64,000 bases of DNA from Pseudomonas protegens (GTDB taxonomy: Bacteria; Pseudomonadota; Gammaproteobacteria; Pseudomonadales; Pseudomonadaceae): assembly GCF_003363755.1 (NCBI RefSeq), contig NZ_CP031396.1, positions 2,356,001-2,420,000 on the forward strand, written 5' to 3'. The notes beneath the pieces were generated by a model that did not search any database, had not been told where the DNA came from, and saw only the letters and a list, made by a program, of their open reading frames with translations. A program made the position numbers and the translations under genes. Positions 20,237-30,902 of this stretch are shown piece by piece (position 1 is the stretch's first letter; the number at the start of each line of letters is the position of its first letter).

Positions 20237-22297
20237 CTAGAAATAGGTGGTCGCCCCCGCGAAGAATGCCCGTCCGGGCACATAGAAGTTGGTCGATCCG
20301 TCCCGCAGGTCCTTGTCCATCAGGTTCTGTACCCCACCGTTCAACGTCAGCCATTTGGTCAACGCCAGGTTCGCCGTCAGGTCATAGGTGGTGTAGGACT
20401 GCACGAAATCATTGCCCAGGCCCCGCTGCTTGCCGACGTGCTGCGCCGACAGTTCGGTGCTCAAACGGTCATTGATCTGCCAGTCCAACGCGCTGAATGC
20501 CGACAGTTTGGGTGAGCTGATCAGATCTTCACCCGTGCTCAGGTTCCGGCTTTCCAGCATGTAGGTGGCGTTGGTGCGCCACGTCAGCGAATCACCCAGC
20601 GGCACCCGGGCGGTGCCTTCCCAACCACGGGTGCGGGCCTTGTCGACGTTTTCCAGCATGGTCCACCAGCGCCCCTGGTACTGGCCCAGCGGGCCGTATT
20701 CGATCTTGTCGGTGAAGTCGGTGTGGAAGTAGGTCAGGCCCGCTTCCCAGCCGTCATGATCGAAGGACAGGCCGATTTCCTTGTTGGTGCTGGTTTCCGG
20801 CATCAGGTTCGGATTGCCGGCCATCCAGCAACTGCCGGTGACATAACCCAACGGACGCAACGAACCACAACCACGACCTCCGGACTCGGTCGCCGCCCCC
20901 GCACTGCCTTCCTTCAGGCTCGGCGCACGAAAGCCCTTGGAAACACCCCCACGCACGGTCCAGTCCGGGTGCGGGTGCGGGTGATAGACCACATAAGCCC
21001 GTGGACTGTTGTGGTTGCCGTACTTGTCGCTGTGATCAAAACGGTTGCCCAGGGTCAGGGACAGGTTGTCCAGCAGGAACAGTTCATCCTCGATAAAGGC
21101 CGCCGAGTAATCGCCCTTCAAGGTCGAGCCGCTAACCGGCGTACCTTGGTAATCCACCGGTACGGTGCCGAGGGTATTGGTGTTGGTCAGCTCCTCGCGC
21201 TTCCATTGCCCACCCAGCGTCAGGCGCTGATCCACCAGCAGTTCGAAGGGCAGATTGAGACTGCCCTCGACGATCTTCTCTTCGGAGTTGGCTTTGCCTG
21301 TATCAAGGTCGTTGCGGTACTTGTTCAGGTAGGCATCGAGCTTCGTGGTACCAAAGCTCCAGTCACCGGTGTGGGACAGGATGTAGCTATCGCGAGTCAG
21401 TCGGCTGGGACCAAAGGAAACACCAACGGTATCGCCCCAATCACCAAAGGTTTTCTTTGATGCCCAGGAACGCTCAACGCCATGTACCGCCTCGAAGGAC
21501 AAGCTCTGTTCTTCGTTGATCTGCCAGTCCAGCAGCGCATTTACGCTCTGATTCTTGGAACCGCCTGCACCGTCGTCGTACATGAAATCGCCTTGGGCAT
21601 CGCGCCGCGCCTCGACTTCATCCGCCGCCCGACGCGTGACGTTGGCCCCCAGGCGCAATCCCAGGGACTCGGTCAACGGCCCCGAGGCATTCGCGCTGTA
21701 CTGGGTGGTCTGGCCGCGATCGGAGTCCTTGGGCACGGTGATGTGGGTGCTGGCCGAACCGGTCCAGGTCCGTGAGACCTTGCGGGTGATAATGTTGATC
21801 ACCCCGCCCATGGCGTCCGAGCCGTAGAGCGACGACATCGGTCCACGGACGATCTCGATGCGCTCGATCATGTTCGGCGAGATCCAGTTCAAGTCCTGAC
21901 GCGCCAGGTCACGACGATAACTCAGGTCCGCGGAGCTACCGACGCGCTTGCCGTCCACCAGAATCAGCGTGTACTTGTCGTCCAGGCCCCGCAGCTTGAT
22001 CTTCGACTGCTCGCCCACCGGGCCGAAACCACCGGTCACCCCCGGCACCCGACGCAACAGGGTGTTGAGGTCGTAGACCGGCTGGCGCTCGATTTCCTCA
22101 CGGGTGATGACGCTGACGCTGGCTGGGGCATCCTTGAGGTCCGTGGCGCCGCCGGTAGCGGTGACAAACGCGGTGTCCAGTTCCAACGGCGCCGGCTTGG
22201 TCTCGTCTGGCGTCGCGCCGGCCTGCGCCAGCGGTGGCAGCAGGCCGACACCGGCGCTGAGCAGAAGCGAATGGAACAGGCAGGAGCTGACTTTCAT
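20237..22297 (-). CDS. TonB-dependent outer-membrane receptor (CirA/FepA-like)
   Basis: A 686-residue receptor with a signal peptide (LLLSAGVGLLPPLAQA), a TonB-box-like LDTAFVTATG, a plug domain (VITREEIERQPVYDLNTLLRRVPGVTG, IRGL-type KLRGLDDKYTLILVDGKR, RIEIVRGPMSSLYGSDAMGGVINI) and a barrel ending in an aromatic residue (FAGATTYF). The plug resembles catecholate siderophore and colicin I receptors. Ferric siderophore uptake is likely but the ligand is unknown. The ATG at 22297 begins a normal signal peptide; 15 more in-frame codons upstream are less likely. An AT-rich Fur-like site lies at 22370. Confidence 0.9.
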   Translation of the reverse strand: MKVSSCLFHSLLLSAGVGLLPPLAQAGATPDETKPAPLELDTAFVTATGGATDLKDAPASVSVITREEIERQPVYDLNTLLRRVPGVTGGFGPVGEQSKIKLRGLDDKYTLILVDGKRVGSSADLSYRRDLARQDLNWISPNMIERIEIVRGPMSSLYGSDAMGGVINIITRKVSRTWTGSASTHITVPKDSDRGQTTQYSANASGPLTESLGLRLGANVTRRAADEVEARRDAQGDFMYDDGAGGSKNQSVNALLDWQINEEQSLSFEAVHGVERSWASKKTFGDWGDTVGVSFGPSRLTRDSYILSHTGDWSFGTTKLDAYLNKYRNDLDTGKANSEEKIVEGSLNLPFELLVDQRLTLGGQWKREELTNTNTLGTVPVDYQGTPVSGSTLKGDYSAAFIEDELFLLDNLSLTLGNRFDHSDKYGNHNSPRAYVVYHPHPHPDWTVRGGVSKGFRAPSLKEGSAGAATESGGRGCGSLRPLGYVTGSCWMAGNPNLMPETSTNKEIGLSFDHDGWEAGLTYFHTDFTDKIEYGPLGQYQGRWWTMLENVDKARTRGWEGTARVPLGDSLTWRTNATYMLESRNLSTGEDLISSPKLSAFSALDWQINDRLSTELSAQHVGKQRGLGNDFVQSYTTYDLTANLALTKWLTLNGGVQNLMDKDLRDGSTNFYVPGRAFFAGATTYF

Positions 22298-22369
22298 TAC
22301 AAACGATCCTTGTCGATTCAATGCACCTTGGTGGTGCATCAAGGGAGAGGGGATCGAAGTGTAATGCTA

Positions 22370-22384
22370 ATAAATATCATTTAT
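22370..22384. promoter_or_regulatory. Putative Fur box upstream of the TonB receptor
   Basis: ATAAAT-ATC-ATTTAT is a perfect 6-base inverted repeat inside an unusually AT-rich stretch about 73 bases before the receptor start. Its spacing and composition resemble Fur operators (repeats of NAT(A/T)AT), but it is not an exact consensus match. Confidence 0.5.
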
Positions 22385-22498
22385 AAATAGGAATATTTCT
22401 CGAACGACACCTTTCGGCCCATGCCATGTGCAAACACGGCCCCGCAGCCACCCCCGTTCGCGAGCGGTTCCAGGGCCAATGCTTCCAATGCCGAAGGC

Positions 22499-24768
<2,270 letters not shown>

Positions 24769-24903
24769 GGCGCCACGAGTTTTGTGCAGGTAGCCGATTT
24801 CTCTTAACAAATCTCGCCACGCGCTGGCCGGAGCGGCGGTCTTGCGGGCCACGCCACATATCCATCCTATTGATTCAAAAAGAAAATTTTCGAATAAAAG
24901 GTT

Positions 24904-24918
24904 TGGCACGCTAGTTGA
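24904..24918 (+). promoter_or_regulatory. Sigma-54 promoter before the sphA-type gene
   Basis: TGGCACG-CTAG-TTGA matches the -24/-12 consensus TGGCACG-N4-TTGC except for the last base. It lies 70-84 bases before the start at 24988, in an AT-rich region that could bind IHF. The sigma-54 activator gene is encoded just downstream. Confidence 0.8.
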
Positions 24919-24987
24919 GAAGCTCAGCCGGCGCGCCAGGAGCCACCTCCTGCCAGCGCCCCCCATAACAATAAGGCAGACCTTCTC

Positions 24988-25923
24988 ATGCACCCGACCT
25001 CCTCGCGCCTGCGCGCCCTTGCACTCACTTCAAGCCTGCTGCTGACCGCCCACGCCCCCTGGCTCCAGGCCAGCGAGGGCGGCGTTTCCTCCTGGCCCAT
25101 GGGCATCGAACTCTACGGCATGGGCATCCTGCCGCCGCCCGGCACCTACGCCCAGGTCTTCGTCGGCAACTACCTGGCCGACAGCCTGCAGGACGATGCC
25201 GGCCGCCGTAGCGCCCGCATCGATTTGCGGGTCACCAGCGTGGTGCCACGCTTTGTCTGGGTCACCGAGCAACAGCTGCTGGGGGCGCAACTCGGTTTCC
25301 ACGCCCTGCTGCCGCTGAACGACATGCGCCTGAACATCCAGAACGGCCCCCACGATCACAAGCGCGGCATCGGCGACGCCCACCTCGGCCCGGTACTGGG
25401 CTTTCATCACAGCGACAAATTCCACAGTGCCCTCGGGGTCGATTTCGTCCTGCCCAGCGGCGGCGAATACGACAAGAACGACCTGATCAACCTGGGTAAC
25501 CACTACTACACCGTGCAGGCGGTGTATGCCATGACCTACACCGACCCGCAGGGGTTCAACGCCGATGTGCGCCTGATGCACGACTACAACTTCGAAAACC
25601 GCGCCACCCACTATCAGTCCGGGCGCGAGCTGCACGCCGACTACAGCCTCGGCTGGGGCGTGGGCAATGGCTGGGTGATCGGCGTCGGCGGGCACGCCTA
25701 TCAGCAGATCAGCGACGACAAGTGCAACGTCACCGATTGCGCCGCCGCGGCCCAGGTGCAGGCCAGCGACGGCCATCGCGGCCGCTCGTTCTCCATCGGT
25801 CCGGCAGTGCAGTTCAGCAGCAAACAGGGCTGGTCGCTGAGCGCCAAATGGCAGGATGAATCGGCGGTGCGCAATCGCGCTGAAGGCCAGACCTACTGGC
25901 TGAAATTCACCAGCGCACTCTGA
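24988..25923 (+). CDS. SphA/phenol-MetA-type outer-membrane protein
   Basis: A 311-residue protein with an N-terminal signal peptide (LALTSSLLLTAHAPWLQA) and beta-strand alternation throughout, ending in TYWLKFTSAL. It matches the family of proteins found with aromatic and phenol degradation genes (PF13557, SphA-like), thought to aid uptake of hydrophobic aromatics across the outer membrane. It is expressed from its own sigma-54-type promoter and is convergent with the activator gene, with an inverted repeat between. The transport role is from family knowledge and context. Confidence 0.85.
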   Translation: MHPTSSRLRALALTSSLLLTAHAPWLQASEGGVSSWPMGIELYGMGILPPPGTYAQVFVGNYLADSLQDDAGRRSARIDLRVTSVVPRFVWVTEQQLLGAQLGFHALLPLNDMRLNIQNGPHDHKRGIGDAHLGPVLGFHHSDKFHSALGVDFVLPSGGEYDKNDLINLGNHYYTVQAVYAMTYTDPQGFNADVRLMHDYNFENRATHYQSGRELHADYSLGWGVGNGWVIGVGGHAYQQISDDKCNVTDCAAAAQVQASDGHRGRSFSIGPAVQFSSKQGWSLSAKWQDESAVRNRAEGQTYWLKFTSAL

Positions 25924-25934
25924 ACCGCCGAGGG

Positions 25935-25972
25935 GCGGGCCCACTCGCGCCCAAGCGCAGGAGAGGGCCCGC
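25935..25972. terminator. Inverted repeat between convergent sphA-type and activator genes
   Basis: GCGGGCCC (25935-25942) pairs with GGGCCCGC (25965-25972) across a 22-base loop, placed between the two stop codons. No T-run; probable bidirectional hairpin terminator. Confidence 0.5.
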
Positions 25973-27808
25973 TCAACGGCCCTTGAGGCGATAGCTGACC
26001 TGGGCCCGGCTCATGCCGAGCATCTGCGCCGCCGCGGTGATATTGCCCCCGGAGCGCTCCAGGGCCAGACGCACCAGGCGCCGTTCGATCTCTTCCAGCG
26101 AAGTGCCCAGGGCCGGCGCCCGCCCGGAGAGAAACGCGTGCAGGCTGGCCAGTTCCGGCTCGTCGACCGGGGCTTCATCTGCCCGGGCCGGGGCCTCGGG
26201 CTGGGCCGCCTCCCGTAGCGCCGCTGGCGACAGGCGGCCGTCGGCGTTGAGGCCGATGGCGGCGCCCGCCAGCGACGTCCCCGCCTCGCTCAGATGCACC
26301 ACGTCCATGACTTCACCGTCGCTGGCGGCGATCACGCCACGCTCGATCAGGTTCTGCAACTCGCGGATATTGCCCGGGAAGCGGTAGGTCAGCAGCGCAT
26401 TCACCAGCCGCGTGCTGAAACCCGCCAACTGACGGCCGTGACGCTGGCTGAAGCGGTGCAGGAAGTAACTCATCAACAGCGGAATGTCTTCGCGTCGCTC
26501 ACGCAGGGGTGGCAGGTGAATGGGAAACACATTCAGCCGATAGAACAGGTCCTCACGAAAGCGTCCGGCTTCCACCTCGCGCCGCAGGTCGAGGTTGGTC
26601 GCGGCAATGACCCGCACATCCACCTGCATCGGCTCAGTACCGCCCACCCGCTCGATCTCACCTTCCTGCAAGGCACGCAGGATCTTGCTCTGGGCCGAGA
26701 GGCTGAGGGTGGCGATCTCATCGAGGAACAGGGTGCCGCCATGGGCCCGCTCAAAACGTCCGGGCCGCGAACGATCGGCGCCGGTAAAGGCCCCCCGCTC
26801 CACCCCGAACAGTTCGGCCTCCACCAGGTTTTCCGGCAGGGTCGCGCAGTTCAGCGCCACCAGCGGCTTGTGCCGGCGGGCGCTGGCCTGGTGCAGATGG
26901 CGCGCGAACAACTCCTTGCCTACCCCCGACTCCCCGGTCAGCAACACCGTGGCCTGGGTCGGCGCCACCCGCTGCAACAACTGGCTGGCGGCCACGAACG
27001 CCGCCGAGATGCCCACTCGTTGCCCCTCGCCCAACGGTACCGGCAGCTCGGCGACCTGAGTCTCCTGGCCTGTGGCATAGGCACTGCGGCTGAGAAAATC
27101 CCCGGGGTCGAGGTACATCAGGTCGATATCGATGTCGTCCCACTGCTGGGCCGGTTTGCCGACAATCCGGCAGGCCGGCTGGCCCATCGAGCGGCACTCC
27201 AGCTCGCGAAACACCACCAGCCGCCCCAACAGCGACGAAGCGTAGCCGCTGGCATAGCCGATCTCCATCCAGCATGCCGGCTCGCCGCCCAGGCCATAGG
27301 CGGCGATATGCTCGTCATCCTCCAGCGAGTTGTGCCACAGAAACTCCGAATAGAAATGCCCGATGCTGGAGTCGATCTCGAAGCGCACCACCTCGACATT
27401 GACCATGCCTTCGAGCATGTGCAGACGCGGCCCGGCGCTGTAAAGGCTGGCGTGGTCGCCGTCCGGCCACTGCTCGCTGACCTGGGCCGCGTCCCGGGCG
27501 CCGGCCTGCCAGCCGATGCGGGTGATCAGGCCACGGGCTTTGTCCAAGCCCAGGGCTTCGATCAATTCGCGCCGGATGGAGCCGAACGCCGAACCCTGCA
27601 TCAGCATCATCCGCTGCCCGCACAGCCAGATGCTGCCGTCCTGGGGCGCAAAGGCCACGGTCTCGGCCAGTTGCTCGGCCGAAGGCAGGCCGCTGGCCTC
27701 GAACTGGCTGGCGCGATCGACGATCAAGCGCTTGTGCCGCCCCAGCATCTGCTTGAGGAAATCTTCATCCGCAGGACGGCCGGGCTGGCTGGAAGGAGAA
27801 CGGGTCAT
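25973..27808 (-). CDS. Sigma-54-dependent aromatic-responsive activator (XylR/DmpR class)
   Basis: A 611-residue enhancer-binding protein. Residues 15-130 form an XylR_N sensor, 140-215 a V4R domain with cysteines 179, 205 and 213 where phenol-sensing relatives bind zinc. The AAA+ domain has Walker A GESGVGKE (292-299), the sigma-54 contact loop GAFTGA (339-344) and Walker B LFLDEI (about 361-366). A Fis-type HTH ends the protein ([19 protein letters not shown]). It should activate the sigma-54 promoters on either side at 24904 and 28086 when it binds an aromatic effector. The effector cannot be read, but a 4-alkylphenol or vanillyl compound fits the neighbours. ATG 27808 is chosen over a TTG two codons before. 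Confidence 0.94.
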   Translation of the reverse strand: MTRSPSSQPGRPADEDFLKQMLGRHKRLIVDRASQFEASGLPSAEQLAETVAFAPQDGSIWLCGQRMMLMQGSAFGSIRRELIEALGLDKARGLITRIGWQAGARDAAQVSEQWPDGDHASLYSAGPRLHMLEGMVNVEVVRFEIDSSIGHFYSEFLWHNSLEDDEHIAAYGLGGEPACWMEIGYASGYASSLLGRLVVFRELECRSMGQPACRIVGKPAQQWDDIDIDLMYLDPGDFLSRSAYATGQETQVAELPVPLGEGQRVGISAAFVAASQLLQRVAPTQATVLLTGESGVGKELFARHLHQASARRHKPLVALNCATLPENLVEAELFGVERGAFTGADRSRPGRFERAHGGTLFLDEIATLSLSAQSKILRALQEGEIERVGGTEPMQVDVRVIAATNLDLRREVEAGRFREDLFYRLNVFPIHLPPLRERREDIPLLMSYFLHRFSQRHGRQLAGFSTRLVNALLTYRFPGNIRELQNLIERGVIAASDGEVMDVVHLSEAGTSLAGAAIGLNADGRLSPAALREAAQPEAPARADEAPVDEPELASLHAFLSGRAPALGTSLEEIERRLVRLALERSGGNITAAAQMLGMSRAQVSYRLKGR

Positions 27809-28085
27809 GGGCAATCAACAGGCAGTTCAGGGGCCTTGCAGTATGCCCCGGCGCTTTTCCGGGTCAATCGCCATCCCCCGTCGCCGTCGGTGCTGCGCAA
27901 GTTCTGGCCGATAACCGCACAGTTTCCACGAGCGCCCACAGAGTGCCGAGCTTTCGACAACCTCACGACTTCTCTGCATAAATTTCCGCAGCCCGCGCCT
28001 GATGCCGCGTGGCGGGCTCGCTAAAAAATCCGAAACAAACAAATAACCAATTGTTTTTAAAGGATATTTTTCAAAACAAAGCGCA

Positions 28086-28101
28086 TGGCACGATAGTTGT
28101 T
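28086..28101 (+). promoter_or_regulatory. Sigma-54 promoter before the aldehyde dehydrogenase operon
   Basis: TGGCACG-ATAG-TTGTT fits the -24/-12 consensus, with the invariant GG and the G of TTG correctly spaced. It is nearly identical to the element at 24904, which supports control of both by the activator encoded between them. Confidence 0.82.
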
Positions 28102-28131
28102 ATGCACAGGCAGATGCTCATCCATAACAAC
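28096..28131 (+). repeat. Inverted repeat at the start of the sigma-54 transcript
   Basis: GTTGTTATG (28096-28104) and CATAACAAC (28123-28131) are perfect inverted copies 18 bases apart. The left arm overlaps the -12 element, so the site could be an operator or a 5' hairpin. Confidence 0.5.
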
Positions 28132-28149
28132 ACAACAGGTGACCTTGCC

Positions 28150-28236
28150 ATGCCTTCCGCCCGCCTTGCGCCTCCTCTGCCCTACCCCTCTGCCCTGGAC
28201 GAGCGCTCCTTGCGCAACCTTGCCCGCCTCGGCTGA
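28150..28236 (+). CDS. Possible 28-residue small ORF in the leader
   Basis: An ATG frame of 28 codons preceded by AGGTGA at a 6-base spacing. It encodes a proline- and arginine-rich peptide ending LRNLARLG. It is the first ORF downstream of the sigma-54 promoter. No homologue is recognised; it could be a leader peptide or chance. Confidence 0.3.
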   Translation: MPSARLAPPLPYPSALDERSLRNLARLG

Positions 28237-28329
28237 AACGCCGCCGTAGCGGGCCCCCATCCCTACCCTCACGCGCCATCGGCTTGATTGCTGACAGCCG
28301 AGCCATGGCCACGAACCAGAGAGAACCCC

Positions 28330-29805
28330 ATGACTGCGACTCGACCTGCCTATCAACACCTGGAACTGCAACCCATCGCCGCAGACTGGCGAGCCGGCAG
28401 CAGCGGCCGGGAGCTACCCGTCTACGACCCGTTCACCGGGCAATGCCTGCTGCAGATCAGCCTGGCCAACCGCCAGGACCTGGATCAGGCCTATGCCAAG
28501 GCCCGCCAGACCCAGGGCCAATGGGCCGCCAGCAGCCCGGCGCAACGCAGCGAGGTATTGCTCAACGCCGCGCGGATCTTCGATGAACGCCGTGAAGAAA
28601 TCATCGGTTGGCTGATCCGCGAATCCGGCAGCACGCGGATCAAGGCGCAGATCGAATGGGGCGCGGCCCGCGCCATCATCGTCGAGGCCGCCAGCCTGCC
28701 CAGCCGGGTGCACGGGCGGATCGTCGCCTCCAACATTCCCGGCAAGGAAAGCCGCGTCTACCGCAAGCCGCTGGGGGTGATCGGGGTGATCAGCCCGTGG
28801 AACTTCCCCCTGCACCTGAGCGCCCGCTCCCTGGCCCCGGCGCTGGCCCTGGGCAACGCGGTGGTGGTCAAGCCGGCCAGCGACACCCCGGTGACCGGCG
28901 GCCTGCTGCTGGCGCGGATCTTCGAGGAAGCCGGGCTGCCCGCCGGGGTGCTCAGCGTGGTGGTCGGCGCCGGGGCGGAAATCGGCGATGCCTTTGTCGA
29001 GCACCCGGTCCCGGCGTTCATTTCCTTTACCGGCTCGACCCAGGTCGGTCGCAACATCGGGCGTATCGCCAGTGGCGGTGGGCACCTCAAGCACGTGGCC
29101 CTGGAGCTGGGGGGCAACAGCCCGTTCGTGGTCCTGGCCGATGCCGACCTGGAGCAGGCGGTGAACGCCGCGGTGGTGGGCAAGTTCCTGCATCAGGGGC
29201 AGATCTGCATGGCGATCAACCGCATCATCGTCGAGCAGCCGGTTTTGCAGGCCTTTACCCAGCGCTTTGTCGAACGGGTCAAGGCCCTGCCCTACGGCGA
29301 CCCGAGTCTGGCGGCCACGGTGGTCGGCCCGGTGATCAACAGCAAACAGCTGGCCGGTCTGCAGGACAAGATCCGCCTGGCCCTGGCCGAAGGCGCGACC
29401 TTGCTAGTGGGTGGCCCGGCTTCGGGCAATGTGCTGCCGCCCCACGTGTTCGGCGACGTGCACGCCGACATGGAAATCGCCCGCGAAGAAATCTTCGGCC
29501 CCCTGGTGGGCATCCAGAGCGCGCGGGATGCCGAGCACGCCCTGGAGCTGGCCAATGCCAGTGAATACGGCCTGTCCAGCGCGGTGTTCAGCGCCAACCC
29601 GGAGCGTGGCGTGCAGTTCGCCCAGCGCCTTCACGCGGGGATGAGCCACGTCAACGACATGCCGGTCAACGATGAGCCCAACGCGCCCTTTGGCGGCGAG
29701 AAGAACTCGGGCCTGGGCCGTTTCAACGGCGACTGGGCAATCGACGAATTCACCACCGACCACTGGATCACCCTGCAACACACACCACGTCCCTATCCCT
29801 TCTGA
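28330..29805 (+). CDS. Aromatic aldehyde dehydrogenase (vanillin / 4-hydroxybenzaldehyde type)
   Basis: A 491-residue NAD(P)-dependent aldehyde dehydrogenase. The catalytic base is E259 (LELGGNSP) and the nucleophile C293 (GQICMAINR); the WNFPLHLS and FTGSTQVG motifs complete the cofactor site. It resembles vanillin and benzaldehyde dehydrogenases. In this operon it would oxidise the aldehyde released by the flavocytochrome, giving 4-hydroxybenzoate for PobA, or vanillate. The exact substrate is inferred from neighbours. ATG 28330 follows GAGAACC; cytochrome gene next. Confidence 0.9.
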   Translation: MTATRPAYQHLELQPIAADWRAGSSGRELPVYDPFTGQCLLQISLANRQDLDQAYAKARQTQGQWAASSPAQRSEVLLNAARIFDERREEIIGWLIRESGSTRIKAQIEWGAARAIIVEAASLPSRVHGRIVASNIPGKESRVYRKPLGVIGVISPWNFPLHLSARSLAPALALGNAVVVKPASDTPVTGGLLLARIFEEAGLPAGVLSVVVGAGAEIGDAFVEHPVPAFISFTGSTQVGRNIGRIASGGGHLKHVALELGGNSPFVVLADADLEQAVNAAVVGKFLHQGQICMAINRIIVEQPVLQAFTQRFVERVKALPYGDPSLAATVVGPVINSKQLAGLQDKIRLALAEGATLLVGGPASGNVLPPHVFGDVHADMEIAREEIFGPLVGIQSARDAEHALELANASEYGLSSAVFSANPERGVQFAQRLHAGMSHVNDMPVNDEPNAPFGGEKNSGLGRFNGDWAIDEFTTDHWITLQHTPRPYPF

Positions 29806-29853
29806 GCTGGGCGCTTATCAACCGAGTCACCCCATAACAATACGGAGTACGCC

Positions 29854-30189
29854 ATGTCCTCGCTCCTCAACAGCCCCGCTGCACAGCGGACCCTTGCCTT
29901 GTGCCTGGCCCTGCCCCTGATGGTGCTGGCCGGTCCGGCCGCCGCCGATGGCGACGGCGTCTGGAAAAACGGTGAAAACGTCTATGCCAAGGTCTGCGGC
30001 CACTGCCACGAAAAGCAGGTCGGCCCGCCGATCAAGGGGCGCCAACTGCCGCCGCCCTACATCACCGCGGTGGTGCGCAACGGCTTTCGCGCGATGCCGG
30101 CCTTCCCGGCATCGTTCATCGACGACAACGCCTTGCAGCAGGTCGCCGAGTACATCTCCAACGCCCCGGCCCCGGCCGCCCAACCTTGA
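29854..30189 (+). CDS. c-type cytochrome subunit of a flavocytochrome hydroxylase
   Basis: A 111-residue periplasmic monohaem cytochrome: signal peptide to about residue 31 (LALCLALPLMVLAGPAAA), haem motif CGHCH at residues 48-52 and a probable methionine ligand in RAMPAF. Size and position match PchC/EhyA, the cytochrome partners of 4-cresol dehydrogenase and eugenol hydroxylase. It would accept electrons from the flavoprotein encoded two genes downstream. The start follows CGGAG with good spacing. Confidence 0.88.
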   Translation: MSSLLNSPAAQRTLALCLALPLMVLAGPAAADGDGVWKNGENVYAKVCGHCHEKQVGPPIKGRQLPPPYITAVVRNGFRAMPAFPASFIDDNALQQVAEYISNAPAPAAQP

Positions 30190-30199
30190 GGAGACGCCC

Positions 30200-30889
30200 A
30201 TGAACATTGAACGTCGCTCACTGCTCAAGGGCATAGCCCTGGGCGGCCTGGCCAGCGTCGCGGTGACCGGCCCCGGCCTGGGCCTGGCCAACAGCGTGCT
30301 GGGCCCGTCCACCGGCCCACGGCTACCGACCCTGGCCCTGGTCAGCCCCGCCGTCGCCGACTCGGCTTTCGTCCAGGGGATCAACGCCAGCTCGGTAGCG
30401 CGCCAGGTCAGCGTGCAGCGCTGGGAGGGCAACCTGGCGTCGCTCCAGGCGCTGCAGCAACGCCTGGGCAGCGGCCGGCCACAACGCCTGATCGGCCTGC
30501 TGGACGACGCCAGCGCCGCCCTGGTGCTGGACCAGGCCCGTAGCGCCGGGGCCCGGGTGCAATGGCTCGGCCAGCACCACAGCGATGCCCGGAGCTCGCG
30601 CCACCAACTGCTGGGCACCGCCGCCGCCCATGGCTGCGCCTTGCAACTGGGTCTGCAACTGAACGCCTGTGGCGCCGGTTTCAGCCTCAGCGAACAACGC
30701 CTGCTGGCACAGCCGGCGTTCCAGGCCGGCGCTCGCGCCCGCGATCCGCGCAGCGCCGAACAATGGGCCGCCATCCTCGGCTACAGCCTGGCCGAACTGA
30801 CCCGCGGCCGCCTCGGCCAGGCGCCTTTGGCCAGCCCACGGGCCACGCCGCTGAGCGGCCATTTCGTTTCGTTTTCGATCGAGGCTTGA
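30200..30889 (+). CDS. Tat-signal protein of unknown function
   Basis: A 229-residue protein with a twin-arginine signal (RRSLLKG at residues 5-11, then GIALGGLASVAVTGPGLGLA). The mature part is rich in Ala, Leu, Gln and Ser and shows no recognisable catalytic motif, with only isolated cysteines (MNACG-type). It is encoded 10 bases after the cytochrome subunit and 13 bases before the flavoprotein. Export in the folded state next to a periplasmic flavocytochrome suggests it helps assembly, flavin loading or export of the flavoprotein, which itself lacks a signal. That is inference. Confidence 0.75.
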   Translation: MNIERRSLLKGIALGGLASVAVTGPGLGLANSVLGPSTGPRLPTLALVSPAVADSAFVQGINASSVARQVSVQRWEGNLASLQALQQRLGSGRPQRLIGLLDDASAALVLDQARSAGARVQWLGQHHSDARSSRHQLLGTAAAHGCALQLGLQLNACGAGFSLSEQRLLAQPAFQAGARARDPRSAEQWAAILGYSLAELTRGRLGQAPLASPRATPLSGHFVSFSIEA

Positions 30890-30902
30890 AGGAGCTGATC
30901 CC

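Larger units (their letters stand above)
27809..28329 (+). promoter_or_regulatory. Leader region of the 4-alkylphenol operon
   Basis: 521 bases between the divergent activator and aldehyde dehydrogenase genes. It contains an AT-rich tract (28021-28080) suited to IHF or activator binding, the sigma-54 promoter at 28086, a 9-base inverted repeat at 28096-28131, and a possible 28-codon ORF at 28150. About 230 bases of transcribed leader precede the first large gene. Confidence 0.65.
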
